The translations under genes were made by a program, and so were the position numbers. Below are positions 46,736 to 61,728 of a DNA stretch of 64,000 bases, one piece after another. The stretch's first letter is position 1; each line of letters begins with the position of its first letter. The stretch is from Psilocybe azurescens (lineage: Eukaryota > Basidiomycota > Agaricomycetes > Agaricales > Agrocybaceae), in contig JAJIRX010000602.1 in the NCBI GenBank assembly GCA_023853785.1, positions 1-64,000 of the forward strand, given 5' to 3'. Below the pieces are notes generated by a model that was given only the letters and a program-made list of their open reading frames with translations, did no database searches and was not told where the DNA came from.

Positions 46736-47179
46736 ATGTCAGTGGTTTATATCTATAAGGTCGATTGGGTAATTCACCTAAAAGATTATGGTGAAAGGTT
46801 ACAATTAGGTTGCGGCCAGAAAAGTTTCAATATCGATGATCTGGGCTTTCCAAATGGGAAAGAAAATCTAACTGATCGGGATAACACTATGCCGCCGGAC
46901 ATTTCAAAGACAAGTCTGGGCGCTGACTGCAGTTGGACTGGAGAAAAGATATTTGGTGGGTTTTCAGTAACCGTCGAAGTACTCGAAAGAGCGGACGAAG
47001 TCCGCTATTACCAGCCGAAGGAATTGTTCTACGGCATGATATTTAGTATTTATTACAAATTGCCAACAGGAGTCCTGAAAATTTTTATCTATATATATGG
47101 TATACTAGATTGCAACCAACGAATTTCATACATGCAAAATACCCTGCCTTTGACAGGTAAATTTCGAAGGGATATTTGA
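46736..47179 (+). other. Open frame of 147 codons, coding status doubtful
   Basis: Starts 12 bp from the MTAP start codon, on the other strand. It encodes MSVVYIYKVDWVIHLKDYGE ... GADCSWTGEKIFGGFSVTVE ... and ends in an AT-rich stretch. No intron, motif or homology recognised. Its size is near the upper limit of chance in a 64-kb window. Confidence 0.2.
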
Positions 47180-49956
47180 AGTGTTTCTGCTATTAGAAAG
47201 TACTTTCAACATCAGATGCAGCGAATAAGTTATGGACAAACATCACATTCATATGTTTTCAAACCCCAGATCCTAAATCTTAAAGCTAGAGCCGCATTTG
47301 CAAATTAAATATATCCTGCAAGCTCCGCACAGACTAAGAGATGTTATAACTAACTTCATGCGGCTGTGTACAGGAAGCCTACGATACGATTGCCAGTCAT
47401 TCCATATAGCGCATTTTAATAATGGTCATCCTGCCTAGTCACTGTTATACATGTCATTATACGAGAAGATGCTTATAGCAAGCGTTGTTCAGATAATCTG
47501 AATATTAATGAATTTAGCAGATACATATACGAGTGTACTTTATCTCTTCTCATACATACTCTTGCCAAGAGCAGGCCGACCTAGTGCCACCCGGCGTGAG
47601 GTTTACAAAAATGTATCCGAGACATACGATGTTTATAGAAAGTTTTAGCTTCAAACCAACACGAAATTTTCAAAGCTTGCCAGAGATCCTAGTAATTAAT
47701 AGGACTCTAAGTGACTCATTGGAAATGAATTTATTTTTGATACTTCTGATGACCATCATCGAAAAACATGACTTGTTATTATCATAATCACCCAATGAAT
47801 TTCCAAAATCCATCGATCATAACGAAGTGGATGACCTCCATTTTTATTGAACAGTATTTGAGGCGACTGCAAGCTTTAGTCGGTCTCGAGCAATTTATTC
47901 GATTTCCCAATTATAGTAAGCGTGGTACGCCACCTTCCTCCAATCTGGTATCGAACTGGTCCATAATTGGACTAGTTGGCCATTCGGCACGTTGCAGGGT
48001 CCATTTCTAAACTACCGTAAGCTAATAAGCGTTCTGCGAAAACACCTTCAAGTGTTCAGTCTCTTGGGGTTCATTTGGTATCTCCGGAAAAAGTGTGTGG
48101 ATGAGAGATGAACATGATGGAGTATCTTGGAGTCCCCAAGTGGCATCCATGGGCATAATTCACGTCTTCTTCGGAGAATATTAGCACCCTAAGATGAGGA
48201 TTTCGGGTAGAAGAAAACGGTGATCCCCGTAAATGGTGACATTACATCACGAACTACAACACAAGAATGGAATTTTACTGATGCCGATTGTGGGGAAGTG
48301 ATAAATATGAAGCTTTCTCGGGGACCCAAAACTCTGGACTTGGCCTCATGTTATACAACTATACAACTATAACGTAAATTATTGGCAAGTGATTCTAGAA
48401 ATGTCTGCCTTAAAACGAACAAAGCCTGTACCGTTGCATTGCCTCTAAGTATACGTTGGGCGCTTTACAGCGCTAGTATCTAGAGAATAGGATCATCCTA
48501 TTAGATCTATTAATCCACCATCTGAACATATACATAATCGCTGACAAGGTCTCCGAGGGTTAATCACAGATGTGTATCAGACTCGAAAATCCTCTGAAGT
48601 TTCGAACTCGGTGTTCGACTTAGCTAGATAAGAATAGATCTCAAACGTCGCTCTGTACGATATACAGGGACAGATGACGAAGTGAAAATCTCATGCGGTG
48701 TCGAGCGAACGGCGGAGGCATGGAAACTCGGACTTCCAAAGTCATGTGCAGTGTATGCCGAGAGCTCGAGTTACCATTTCACCTGACTCCGAGTCCTCAC
48801 TTTTTCTCAGAAGCGTGTGTTTGGGGAACCTTATAAGCGAGATGGTTTCCGCCGGGAGTCGGGACTGAGGTTACAGAAATGCGGGGTCGAAATCGAGGAC
48901 GGTAATAGACCCTTCTAAATTAGCCGCACGGCAGCCGCTACCAACATCCAGTTGTGCATATAACGCGCCGCTTCTCCAAGTTAAGGTCTCCATGTATCAA
49001 GACCCCTTTGAGAGAGAAGGAGAGAAGCGCCTCTTTGTGTTGTTCGAGAACCAGATAAGGGTGGGGCTGGTATAGAAAGCCAGAGAAACCCTTGTACGCA
49101 GACCTCTGTAAAATGCATCAAATTTGAGCCCAGGACCGTCATCAAGTTTTTACTGGAATAATCTCAATAAAAAACTGTCGTGTGATTTAATATGTCGAAT
49201 AGTCGAGAAGTGCAATCTGCGAAGCAAGTGTTGTGATTATTTTGCTATCGCGCCTCGCGAATACCTCCCTTTCACTAGGTCCACCAAACACGGTATGCGA
49301 GAAGCTCCCGCACAAGTATGACATAGAAGCGATGCGTGGTATGCTATCTGATAGAATGAGAATGCCACTCGACGGCCTCTCACAGATTATACGAAGAATC
49401 GAAAGTATCAGCACTACTGACGGTAAATCAAGCAACGTTCGATAACTCATCATCGAATCAAGGGAGTTCCTATTTTAAATCCGCCACGAGGGTAGAGAGA
49501 CATGCAAAAGGCTTCGAGAGAGTTTAGTCCAGCTAAGAAGTCACTCGTTGCCGTTCTAGTATGTGGATTCAGAAGGATACCGTACTATTTTCGTAGTATC
49601 TTTCTTCTCGAGGATTATATACCAATTCATCCACAACTCGAACGATTTTTCGGAAAGCGACGGAAGCCATCACACTGGTCTCATAAGAGGAAACAATAAA
49701 TTTAGTACAAATTCTAATACATGGATGTGAAAGCGATGATAACAGCATGAGGACATAGGATGGCGTGGGGATATATATGCAAAAACAAGGAACAAGAATG
49801 TGAGAGGGCTTATGGCACAAGATTAAGTTGGATTACTCTAAAAGATTATTCTGATCGGGTTCTCCGCGAGGCGTGCTACATCATTGCGTGAGAGTCGAGG
49901 TACGTTGGACCTAACCATAAATTATCACAGGTTGAATTGTTTGATGTGTCGCATTA
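47180..49956. other. 2.8-kb region without recognised genes
   Basis: Only frames below about 90 codons with no motif. No transposase, tRNA-like or tandem-repeat structure was spotted by eye. Could hold degraded mobile DNA, but I cannot show it. Confidence 0.4.
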
Positions 49957-50690
49957 TCAAGAAGGATGCGAGGATTTCTTAGCAAACGCATCAGAACAGT
50001 ACAAAGAAGCATAATCGAATGAAGACACACCTGGAATAATGTGAGCAAATGGCTCATATATAACAAGGTTGTTTCCTGATACGTCGTAGGCTCTAACGTT
50101 TGCAGGCTTTAGATCGTAGTGAGCGACTAGTCCATTGTCCATAGTTGTACACTAAAATCCATTAAAATATGTAAAAAAGCATGTCAACGTTTCGTTGATT
50201 ATGGCAAAGAACGTAAGGAGTACGAACCGTCCATTCCTGTCCAGCATACAGATTGAACCCCCATTTGTAATCCCTTCCATCAGATGCCGTGAACTTTCTA
50301 GTCGTTGATCTGAGTAATGAATGGGAGTCAGTATGGAGACTAGAGCTGTGCAGAGCCGACTTACGCTCCGAAGAAAGCGGTTTTCTTCAAATAGCGTGAC
50401 ATTGGGATACTGAACTGCAGTGGCGCCTTTGCGAAGGATACTGTGCCCAGCGACTCGTCTGCCTGGAAATCAAGGTGGACGATAGGGTCTCGGGTGAGAG
50501 GTAGTGTACTCCGGAATCGCGACGCCCGATTGTTCATTTCGTAGATCTTGGTACTTGTGTGACCAGGCTGCCGAGCCACATGAAAGAAGAGTCGGTCATA
50601 CATCTCGTCAAAATCGGAGTTGGATAGCTGACCAGTGCGATCCTCAAATGTGAAAGGGGAGGGGTCGGTGCAGACGAGTCATTTGAGATG
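49957..50690 (-). CDS. DUF6593-like protein (partial model)
   Basis: Three exons read on the minus strand. The first contains DPSPFTFEDRTGQLSNSDF, YDRLFFHVARQPGHTSTKIY and FRSTLPLTRDPIVHLDFQAD, then the basic motif MSRYLKKTAFFG. The second reads RKFTASDGRDYKWGFNLYAG-QEWT; the third CTTMDNGLVAHYDLKPANVR and NLVIYEPFAHI. The core pattern (FTASDGxxYxW ... GQEWTC ... LVAHYDLKP) is that of the basidiomycete DUF6593 family, small cytosolic-looking proteins of unknown function. The start codon is not settled: the ATG near 50678 is out of frame with the conserved part. The 3' exon after FAHIIP is also unclear. Confidence 0.5.
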
Positions 50691-51056
50691 CCTTTGTGCG
50701 TAGTAGACTCAAGGTCAAGACCGCGTTGGAGAAGATTAAAAGGAGGGGTTGATCAAGGAAGCCGAGTTGCAATGCGCTATATAAGAGAAACTGTTCGGGC
50801 CCAGAGCGGGTGCACCACGCTTCAAATGTTCCAAAGCGGTCTTCGTGGTGCGGAAAAGAAGACCGTTTCTGTCAAAGCTCGAGTGAAGAAAAGTGGGAAA
50901 TCCCACAATGTGGAACGAGGTCAATATAAGGCGAACATAGAGTTATGGCATCTATCTTTGGATCCTAGATCGAATCTGATGTTCTGGTACCCGAATAAAA
51001 GAGAGTCCAGGGCGGTTAGCCGTAAAGTAGCATGTCGGGACATCTAGGTGACGCAA

Positions 51057-52310
51057 TCAATTCGAAGAAAGGAAGGAGTTAAGCAGACATAGAGGAGCTA
51101 CCATATACTTAAGATAAGCCTCTTTGGTCAGCACCTCCGACCGTACAAAAGGGGTAGGATGTCTATTTAGTGGGTTGAGCAAGGGAAAATCATCCTCGTC
51201 ACAGGTAAATGTTTAGAAACGGAGGCACTGATACAATTAGACAGGGAAAAACTGATCAACAAATACAGCTGGATTGGGTTTTAAATCGATCAAGCCAGGC
51301 ACTCACTGCGGTTTGATATGGGTCAGGTGCATCAAGTTCAAAGAGCCCTCCGCAGAGTCATTTCTGTCACTGTACAGCCCGCCAAAATATTGAAGGCAAT
51401 CTTCAACTAACAGAGAAAGAGAAAATATCACCAGATGAAACCAAACATTGAGAAAGAAGTGTAACGATACGGATTGGCTTCCTGGCTAATCAGTGAGATT
51501 TCCCATTTCGATATGTCAGCTCATGGGAGTGTGACGAGTCCACCTGAGACGGCAACCATGAGACCGACATGTCCTCAGTCCAGGGAACCTGATGGGGAAT
51601 GGGTGCCGAACTATATTGCCGGGCGCCCTCAAGCGCCTACAGTTAAGTGAGCTTTCGCTGGATATAAGTATCTTGGAAGTCAGGTGGGGTTTAGACAGAC
51701 AAGTTTACACACTGACAGCGGCGCGACACTGACTATGGTCAAAGAACACGCCTGGGTATTAGAGCGCGATCCAGACCTCAGGGAAAATCTGTTTGTTTCG
51801 GTCTTCGGACCTCAGTAACAAAGAAAGGGCCACCCAGCTCACGAAGAGTAGCAATGGTATGAGAGTTTTACACGATCCACCATCGAACGCCATTCCATGT
51901 CTGGAGTCATCGGACAGATGTGGTGCGAGAAGAACCTAACCGGCCTTCAAGGGCTTCGTCATGGGACACAATGAATTAAGTACTGAACTGACTGCGGACG
52001 TAACCACTATTTCCACTGAGGCTCGCGGGACGCTGCCCTCTCCACTGTCGCAGGCGAAGCAAAAGCATTCAACGTGATAAATATATAGGATAACAGTGAA
52101 GTGAGGTCGAGAAAACTTAAAGTGACGTACGTCATGAACAGATATCTCAACTCAAATGTCCTGTGACCGTGTCTGCCCGACATCATCGCCCGGTATCGCC
52201 CCTTCCGCATCATGTCGGCAGTCACCTGATATTTTGGGGAAGAAAAGAAGATATATCGAGAACAAGTGACCAATAACATAGACGATGGCTTTCGCGAACA
52301 GAACTTCTCT
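51057..52310 (-). CDS. Unrecognised multi-exon gene (model incomplete)
   Basis: Several minus-strand stretches have coding character and plausible splice borders. One is VLFAKAIVYVIG near 52.3 kb. Another is a segment with TADMMRKGRYRAMMSG and RHGHRTFELRYLFM. RQYSSAPIPHQVPWTEDMSV ... SSHSHELTYRNGKS lies at about 51.5-51.6 kb, and DCLQYFGGLYSDRNDSAEGS ... MHLTHIKPQ follows with a GTGAGT donor. DEDDFPLLNPLNRHPTPFVR ... EAYLKYM comes next, with a stop at 51057-51059. I do not recognise the family. Order and phase of the exons are not resolved, and consensus errors probably interrupt the frame. Confidence 0.35.
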
Positions 52311-52694
52311 TATATCGTATCAAGATCGACGTTGACGTTGTGATTCGAATACCATTCGAGAGAGAGACTTCGATAAGAAGACTCGCCTAATACGCAATGT
52401 TTTCGGGATTTACAGAGCAGGTGCAAGACCCATCAAAGATGTGGTGCAGATATTTGTCAAGCATACCGGTAGGAGCTACTTTCCGTTTGGTCAGTCAAAC
52501 TTTATCAAGAGGAACACGGCAAGAAACAAAGTGTCACCCGCCCGTGCCTACTAAGCCCTTTTGATATTAAAAACGAGACTACATGTGGGCTACACTGCAG
52601 AAATGCCTTGTCAATACACTCGTCGAAGCCCAGAAGGGAACGGACGACTCAACAAATATAAAGAATGAGTGACGTAAATGATTATGGCTGCTTG

Positions 52695-55073
<2,379 letters not shown>

Positions 55074-55617
55074 CGTCGTGAACAATGACAAGAACTGTTC
55101 ACGGCGACGGCGACCTACAGCATGATTTATTTTCCCACGAGCCTTGGCCCCTCAAGACCTCATTGACAGGCCTCAACGTCTCAACGTTCTCAATCTCAAT
55201 TTGGTTCAACTTGTAAGGACTAATGAATTGATTTGGAATTGACGCAGTTTTAAAGTCGTCCTCGCTAAGTCCTCGCGTCCATGATTTTTATAGAAGTACG
55301 TTGGCTCTGAGTCTGACGTCCACCAATATCGAGACAAAATTCGGTCATCGTATAAAATTAATTAGTAAATTAAAAGTTGAAATATAGGGTATAAAATGTT
55401 TAAGCATAAACGAGAGTCCATGAAATACGTGCATATCCGATGTGTTGACCTGTTTGTATTAATTTGAGGTTTGGAGGTTGGTTTTGAACGTCGAATACAT
55501 AATGTTGAATTCGGCAGTCTTGTCTCACGAAACGACGTTATGCTGGCGGAATGGCAGCAAAAATGATGTCAAACTCCAGGCCTGCGACTTTCAGGTGCCC
55601 TGTGACCATCCTTCCGT
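55074..55617. other. Intergenic
   Basis: RVB1 promoter side and 3' side of the DUF3533 gene. No feature recognised. Confidence 0.5.
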
Positions 55618-57496
55618 CTATACATCTTCCTTTCTATCCTCCGGAGCAGGACGCGAGGCGCTCTTTATGACTTTGATCTGTTTCCAGCGGACATACCATT
55701 GTATTGCAGGAAGGGTGAGACATGAAATCAAAATCCAGATAATAAGTATGCCAAAGTTCAAGCCAACTGCAAAGTTCGTTAGTTCATTCAAAATAGCGGC
55801 GGTATCTCGGGACTTACGGGTGTCTTTAGTCCCAAAGGCGAGAGAGCGTATGGACTTCGATACGTTATAGAAAGGAGCAGCGTATCCATAATGGAATATG
55901 CGTGGAAGCACGTCGATGGGAAATATACACACTGAAACGTCGACTGCAAAACCAAAATATTTCAGGCTTCATACGGAGGCTGAAGCTAGTAAACGAACCT
56001 ATGATCCAAAGAATCATGAAGAATGGAATATACTTGGGAGTAAGGAGCGTTATTAGTGATTCCAGGGCGAGCCCACTAATACAACTCAGTTTAATTACAA
56101 AAACCAATGAAGAAGTTGGAATTAACTTACACCGAAAGCATGCCAAACCAGTTACACATCCAAAAACCAGGAAGCCACCTTGTCCATATCTACCGAATAA
56201 TGTTAGTTGAACGCGCTGGTTATGCACTTGAACGATGGCTCACTTTCTGGTCAAATCAAGTTTAAATGCCAAACTAAGCAAAGAATAGAATAACTATGAT
56301 CGAGCCATCGAGATGAGCATCGCTTAACGCCTGTGGCAAAGAAGCCTACCGAGAGTAAAAAAATAACCGCAGAAAGAGGAAACGAGTCGGACTACAACGA
56401 GTGATTTGAAGCTCAATATAACCTCTAAACCTGAAACTTGACGAGCAGTGAAAGCGATCATCTAGCACTGAAATTTTAGTGGTTTGGAAAAAGCAAATTG
56501 GATGCTCTGCTTACAACAATGAAGAACGACAAAATTAATAGATAAATGAGGCCAACGAAGACCACAGCACTGGCACTGAGGAAAAGGTGAGTTGACTTGT
56601 TGTGCAGAGACAAATCGAAACATACACTGCTTGATTGAATGGTACGAGATTAACGAGCGTATAAGAGACGGGATTGGCCACAGTTTGTGGAGAAGAAGAC
56701 AATATGTCTACGAGGTTGGGTAAAAACGACAGTTCAGAAGCAAACTGAATAGCAAAGTCGAGTTTAAATGATTCGAGGGTCACCTGAACCTAAATTACAC
56801 AAGGTTAGACAATCGTTAATCAAGACTGTATTGGTACGAGAACTGAACTTACAATGGGCCGAATAAAAGCGCGGCTGGACAAACTGTGAACATAAAATCC
56901 GACGTCGATTATTAGAAGGGCAACTCACTATGCATTCTCATTTCGCGCTTCTGCCACATAGACTGTAATGGCCTGTGACCCATTGTATGCCGGGTCAGGG
57001 TTGTCGGTGGCGGCTTGAAGTCCGTCGCTGACCCCTGCATTGACTGTCGGGTGCACTGAGAACTGGTACGCATTAAAAACTTTAAGCACTCACTGACGAC
57101 AGCCACCCAAGTTTGTTCGTCTTTGAGTGCATGGGCAACATCGGTGACGCCTTTATGAAACCTACTAGGAGGGATCACCTTCCATTTGATGACATGGTTC
57201 GACAAATTAACGTCGAGAAAGTTTTGGGTGACCATCTGTCCCACTCTACCGCCATCGAAGTCCTAGGAATAATCAGCACACAATCGGATGAGGAAAAGGA
57301 GATAACCCACCACAATCCAACCCCTCAAAGAGTGCGCAGGAACTTTCCACAAGGAACCCCAGTAGATAGCAAAGACGGTAAATATCGTCAGAACGACCAT
57401 GAGTAATCCAGATACGTATGATTTCAGGTATTCTATCCGAGCAGCTTTAACTGAAGGATCTCCTTTCTCAAAAAACCTTTCGTAAAGGGCTGACAT
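55618..57496 (-). CDS. DUF3533 / SNG1-like integral membrane protein
   Basis: Family of yeast Sng1 (drug and nitrosoguanidine resistance; plasma membrane). ATG 57496 (MSALYERFFEKGDPSVKAAR), then KSYVSGLLMVVLTIFTVFAI (TM1) and YWGSLWKVPAHSLRGWIV. After an intron comes DFDGGRVGQMVTQNFL. The extracytoplasmic region contains WKVIPPSRFHKGVTDVAHAL, NAGVSDGLQAATDNPDPAYN, GSQAITVYVAEARNENA and IVQVTLESFKLDFAIQFASE. Near the C-terminus are several TM helices (VVFVGLIYLLILSFFIV, LESLITLLTPKYIPFFMILW, LNFGILIIWILISCL), the cytosolic-face motif PIDVLPRIFHYGYAAPFYNV, and a basic tail ending DRKEDV at the stop 55618-55620. Many introns. This gene reads well without frame repair in the parts checked. Confidence 0.85.
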
Positions 57497-58166
57497 GCAG
57501 GCAGTGAGGCCGCAGGCTCGAGAATTACTGAAAGCTCAGCAACACTTGAAGTAACGATTGAGGAGTCCTTTCCCTCAAGGTGTTGACAGTGATGGTATCC
57601 TGAGAAGTTGTCATGGTCTGAAAGGAAGGAGGATGAGGATGAAAGGGGAGTCTACAAGGCATTCGCTCACTTCAAATTGCGTCGGGACAGTCGGGGGATA
57701 AAAGAATCAGTACTTGAACAACACCGCCGTCCTTTTAAATTTCTAGTTAGAAATCGATCGAGACTGGTGGATGGGACCACCTCCGTCTCGGCCTGGCTGC
57801 AAAACTCCCAGGTTGAAGATCGAGTCCAACGCAAGGTGAATACCAGCTGGCTTAGTTGGCATTCAGGGTGGATTATAAAGTACCAGTCCCTTTGTCAGGC
57901 GTGTCGTATTTTTCTGAAATTTCATCGACGTGATTGAAACGCAGCAGCTTAAGGTTCTGCCTTATCCATATAACAAGTCCACGTAACGCACCTGGTATGC
58001 AATTTTGAAGAGGGCAATGAGATATTTCCGTTGGATTTGACTAGTACTAAGCGATCATTCCACCCAGCCAGTATGTTCATTGAAGGAAGATTGATCTGTT
58101 TGAAATTATGTTTCGTGAACTGCGCGAGCCTTCATTAAGGGGGGCGGGAACTCTACGGCAGGATTT
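57497..58166. other. Intergenic
   Basis: Upstream of the DUF3533 gene. A 109-codon plus frame (57608-57937) has no motif and overlaps the presumed promoter; not called. Confidence 0.45.
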
Positions 58167-59100
58167 CTAATTTGCCTTCGGGCCATCGTGCTTCTCATAA
58201 CTCCTATATGACTTCTTCTGGGCTTTGGGCCTAAGCGTCCTGAAAGCCTCCACCAAAGGATATCGCAACACAGGCAGTCCTCGAGAAAACTGCAGAGATC
58301 CAGCTCAAGGACGCGGGGTTAGGATAATCAGCATCCTTCTCAGCAATGAAGGAAGGCCTCTTCCGCGGTGTGTTTAATTTATCCCGCCTTTCTATTTGTA
58401 CACTGAGTTGGACTGCAAATTTTAGCGACTTCATTCGGAATATACTGGCAACTTACGCACAAGATGGCCCTGCTCGTCACTTTCCCGGTGCCAATCGCAT
58501 CCGTCGATCGACTCTGTCATGAATTGGTCCAAACCACCAGCACCATGCGGATGGCCACAAAAACTGAACGCACAGGCGTTAAACATGGGCGATGTTGGCT
58601 TATATATATGGGATCAAGGACTAATGGTCCTCCTTTATTCTTTACGTTGTTGTTGTCCCCAACAACCGATTGGCCACTATGATAGGACATGTCTACCTCG
58701 ACTGCGTTCAGAATCATATGCATGAGGATATATCATCTTTTGTAGGGGCTATGATTCGCTGGTAAACTGTCAGTTTAATTCACAGTAATTCAATACCTTT
58801 GTCACGGACAAGGGCACTGGAGAGATGGGGTTATTTATGCTAATCAGAATGGTTTGCAATAAATGCTACGTCACTGTAGATTCTGTAGCCTCTGATAGGG
58901 TGGCCTACGCACCTGACCTTGATCTGGAACAGTTTATACCCATGTTGGAAATGCGCAGTGTGCATAATACGCCAATTGAAGGATTGCGGCATTAGTTCCT
59001 CCAAACATTCATTCGGGATCAACATCAAGGACACCATCCGTGAGGGCTTTGACACCGACATTTACATCCCAATAACGCTATTCATCCGTATGTCCTCTTC
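58167..59100 (-). CDS. Unrecognised gene, 3' exons (model incomplete)
   Basis: The minus strand shows a coding block FNACAFSFCGHPHGAGGLDQ, FMTESIDGCDWHRESDEQGH, a GTAAGT intron, then QLSVQIERRDKLNTPRKRPS, FIAEKDADYPNPASLSWISA. After a TC run one unit short comes RGLPVLRYPLVEAFRTLRPK ... YRSYEKHDGPKAN and a stop at 58167-58169. Upstream, FGGTNAAILQLAYYAHCAF near 59.0 kb is faintly like the GGxxAILxQxA motif of the DUF2236 (mpaB-like) oxygenase domain, but it lacks the following His-Pro. I do not assign a family. The 5' end was not found. Confidence 0.4.
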
Positions 59101-59962
59101 TTTCAGTTATCTTTTTATGCTGAACAATTTATAAGACAACTATTTTATTGGTTATGACTAAGCTGCTTCAAAGTCAACTCAATAAATTTATTGAATATTG
59201 GAATAACCGCAGAATCCGTAGCCAGAAAGACAAACCGAATATGTCAGGCTCGACACAAAGGCACGGTACCTGTGTCCCCTGAGATTGGCCAACCCTTGAT
59301 AATCTTCAATCTGGCTGGGAGAATTTCTCCTCTATGGCATGGGTAATCAATGGAGCATCGTCTTTAACTTAAAATTTTTGTTTCTAAGGCTTTTACATCA
59401 GTAAAAGAATGACCACAGCTTCCATGACATTCGTAGGCTTGGCACAGTCTCGAAGAGTAAAGACGATCATCAATGGTCACCGGCGTGAAGTCAGCATGTG
59501 GCGCATATAATTTGATGAAATTAATTTGTGGGAAATCAAAATACTGCCGTAGAGTTCCCGCCAACGCTACTTCATGCACATGTTCACTCTTTGTGTGCAT
59601 AAAGAAACGACGGAAGTCAGCTGAAGTAAGTGAGTCCGAATGAAGGAGCTGGAAAGAAAAGCACGTGCACTTATTAAAAATCACATGACAAAACGCGTTG
59701 AGACACATCTCGGCGCGTCTTTTTGAGGGTGGACACTGGGGCCGCGATTGAATCCGACTTGCGCTTTTTGCAGGTTATATGTAAGATAATTATGTCGATA
59801 CAGATTGTATATCAACTAGAATTTGCTTCTCCTGAATTGATATCCATAATCGATACTTGCTTTTGTCCCCTTTCCGCTGAATCTGAAATGTTGATAATGT
59901 TATTGAGCGCCACACTTGTGCGAAAGTCGACAACATTTGTTTTCTATTCAAGGGTCTGATTT
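59101..59962. other. No gene called
   Basis: A 114-codon minus frame at 59364-59708 (with LLHSDSLTSADFRRFFMHTK) may be an upstream exon of the 58.2-kb gene. I see no donor/acceptor pair that proves it. Confidence 0.35.
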
Positions 59963-61728
59963 TCAGATGTTCTCCTTGGGGAGCGATATCCGACTTACAT
60001 TGAAATCCAACGACCTTCCTTCGGTTCCAAACGAGATGCCCTGGCTCGTTCCAGTGTCGCGACTAATACGGCCTCCGTCTCTACTGAAAGCTCTTCGAGA
60101 ACTTAAGCTACGGATATTTAATCTAAGTTTCAGTAACCTTCCAATATAGAACAGACAGACTTTGCCAAGAGACACAGAATTCGTACTGATAGACGGTTCA
60201 CTATGTCAAAATTCTGAACCATCCAAGGTATAATATATACTTACTTGCGCTTGTCTGGAAGGTTAAGAAAGTTTGGGCATAGTTCCAACCTTTTAGAGCG
60301 ACGAACTATAGAACAGGTGGGTACAGAGAGGCACGCAGAGATAAATTACCTACAAGGGACAGCTGAATGATGATAAGAAGACTCATCGACGAAAGGTTCA
60401 TTGGCATACTAAATAGCGTTTTCACAAAGAGTAACATACCTAGCAACCAAGGCCGTAGTCGTGATGTACAAAATGAGCGTGTTCACAACGCGGTTTGTTC
60501 TGTTCAAATAGAATTAGAACGCTCTAGTCGAACAGCTAGGATGTGGCAGACCTTGCGACGCCTGTTCGGTGGTAGTGCAGATAGAAGGCCTGAGTGGTGG
60601 TAAGGATGATGTCACAGCCCGCCAAACAGGCGAACCAGACAATAACGATCCACTATCAGTAGAAGGTATCAGGGAGCGTTGTATAACTATGTGAAGGAGC
60701 TGAAAAACTCACAGCATATTCTCCGAGGTCTGTAAACGCCTTTGCAGAGAGTACAACAGTAGTGACTTTCATGCCAAATCCTATGACATGGAGAGGTCGA
60801 CTCAAGTCCATGGTTCAATCAAATGTCACGCTCACCTAGCGCCCCCAGTGGTAAAGCTATCTGTGTCAGTAGTTTATCTTAGTTGCAAAACGATAAAAGC
60901 ACTAATAATCCCGTACAACCAGACCCCGTAATAGATAACGGTCCTTTCCAATGACTGTAAATGATGATACAATCAACACCTGGTTGACGAGTGAAATGAT
61001 GAGCTATAATTTTGACACATACGCAGACCAAGGCGATACGCATAAAGTGTTTGAACCATATAATCGATCAACGTCTACGAGTTTGCGTTAAAGAGATAAG
61101 CGCCCCATGAGTTGTGACATAAGAACCAAAGAGAAAAGAACTCGCTAGCATCAGTATACTTGCTCCAAACTCCCTAACGACAAATCGAACATCAAAGCTG
61201 AGGTCACCTGTAAGTAGAAGGCTCACCATATAGGCACTAATAAATGGTCAGAGCTACCAAACGAGGCTACGAGATAGTGATAGGACATTCTTGCCATAAC
61301 AACCCTGTTTTCCATAACAGATAAGATTCCGCCATGAGAAGCTACAGATAACCTACGTGTTGAAAGTCTGGAATATTCTAACAAAATGTCGAGATTTAAT
61401 GGTAGTTTATAGTAGACATTTTAGTTTCTCACACGGCGGTACCGACCTAAATAATCGTTCGGAGTTAACCCCTTTATCCAGTGAAATGTTGACGACTCTG
61501 CTCACTACGGCTTTTATACCAACTGCATCGCTCGGGAAATTGCAGTAGTAGCGGTAAGAAAGAAGGCAAATAAGCCCAAGCCAGCTATATGAGATCAGGA
61601 TCAATGATCGTCACGTCCACATATTCAAACGCAAGTACGCACAAAGCAGTGAAGAAGACAGAGACGAGAACAGGCGCAACTATCTCGCTCAAGAGCACAA
61701 GATCGACCGGAAATGAGGCTGTAGTCAT
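59963..61728 (-). CDS. DUF6534-like multi-spanning membrane protein
   Basis: A many-exon gene with the layout of the Agaricomycete DUF6534 family (six or seven TM helices, unknown function). ATG 61728 encodes MTTASFPVDLVLLSEIVAPV, LVSVFFTALCVLAF (TM1). Further exons read VMARMSYHYLVASFGSSDHL (family: hydrophobic helix then YYYLVTNxxNP), LIDYMVQTLYAYRLGL (family: VQSFYAxRIW), QVLIVSSFTVIG, GMKVTTVVLSAKAFTD, NRVVNTLILYITTTALVA, LSSMSLLIIIQLSL and FVALKGWNYAQTFL. The cytosolic tail SRRAFSRDGGRISRDTGTSQ ends in PKENI at the stop 59963-59965. Individual joins and the position of the start are tentative. Confidence 0.5.

Noticed and set aside
50688..51047. 119-codon plus-strand frame
   Set aside because: Lies between two minus-strand genes, Arg/Lys/Ser-rich without motif; more likely promoter DNA of the DUF6593-like gene.
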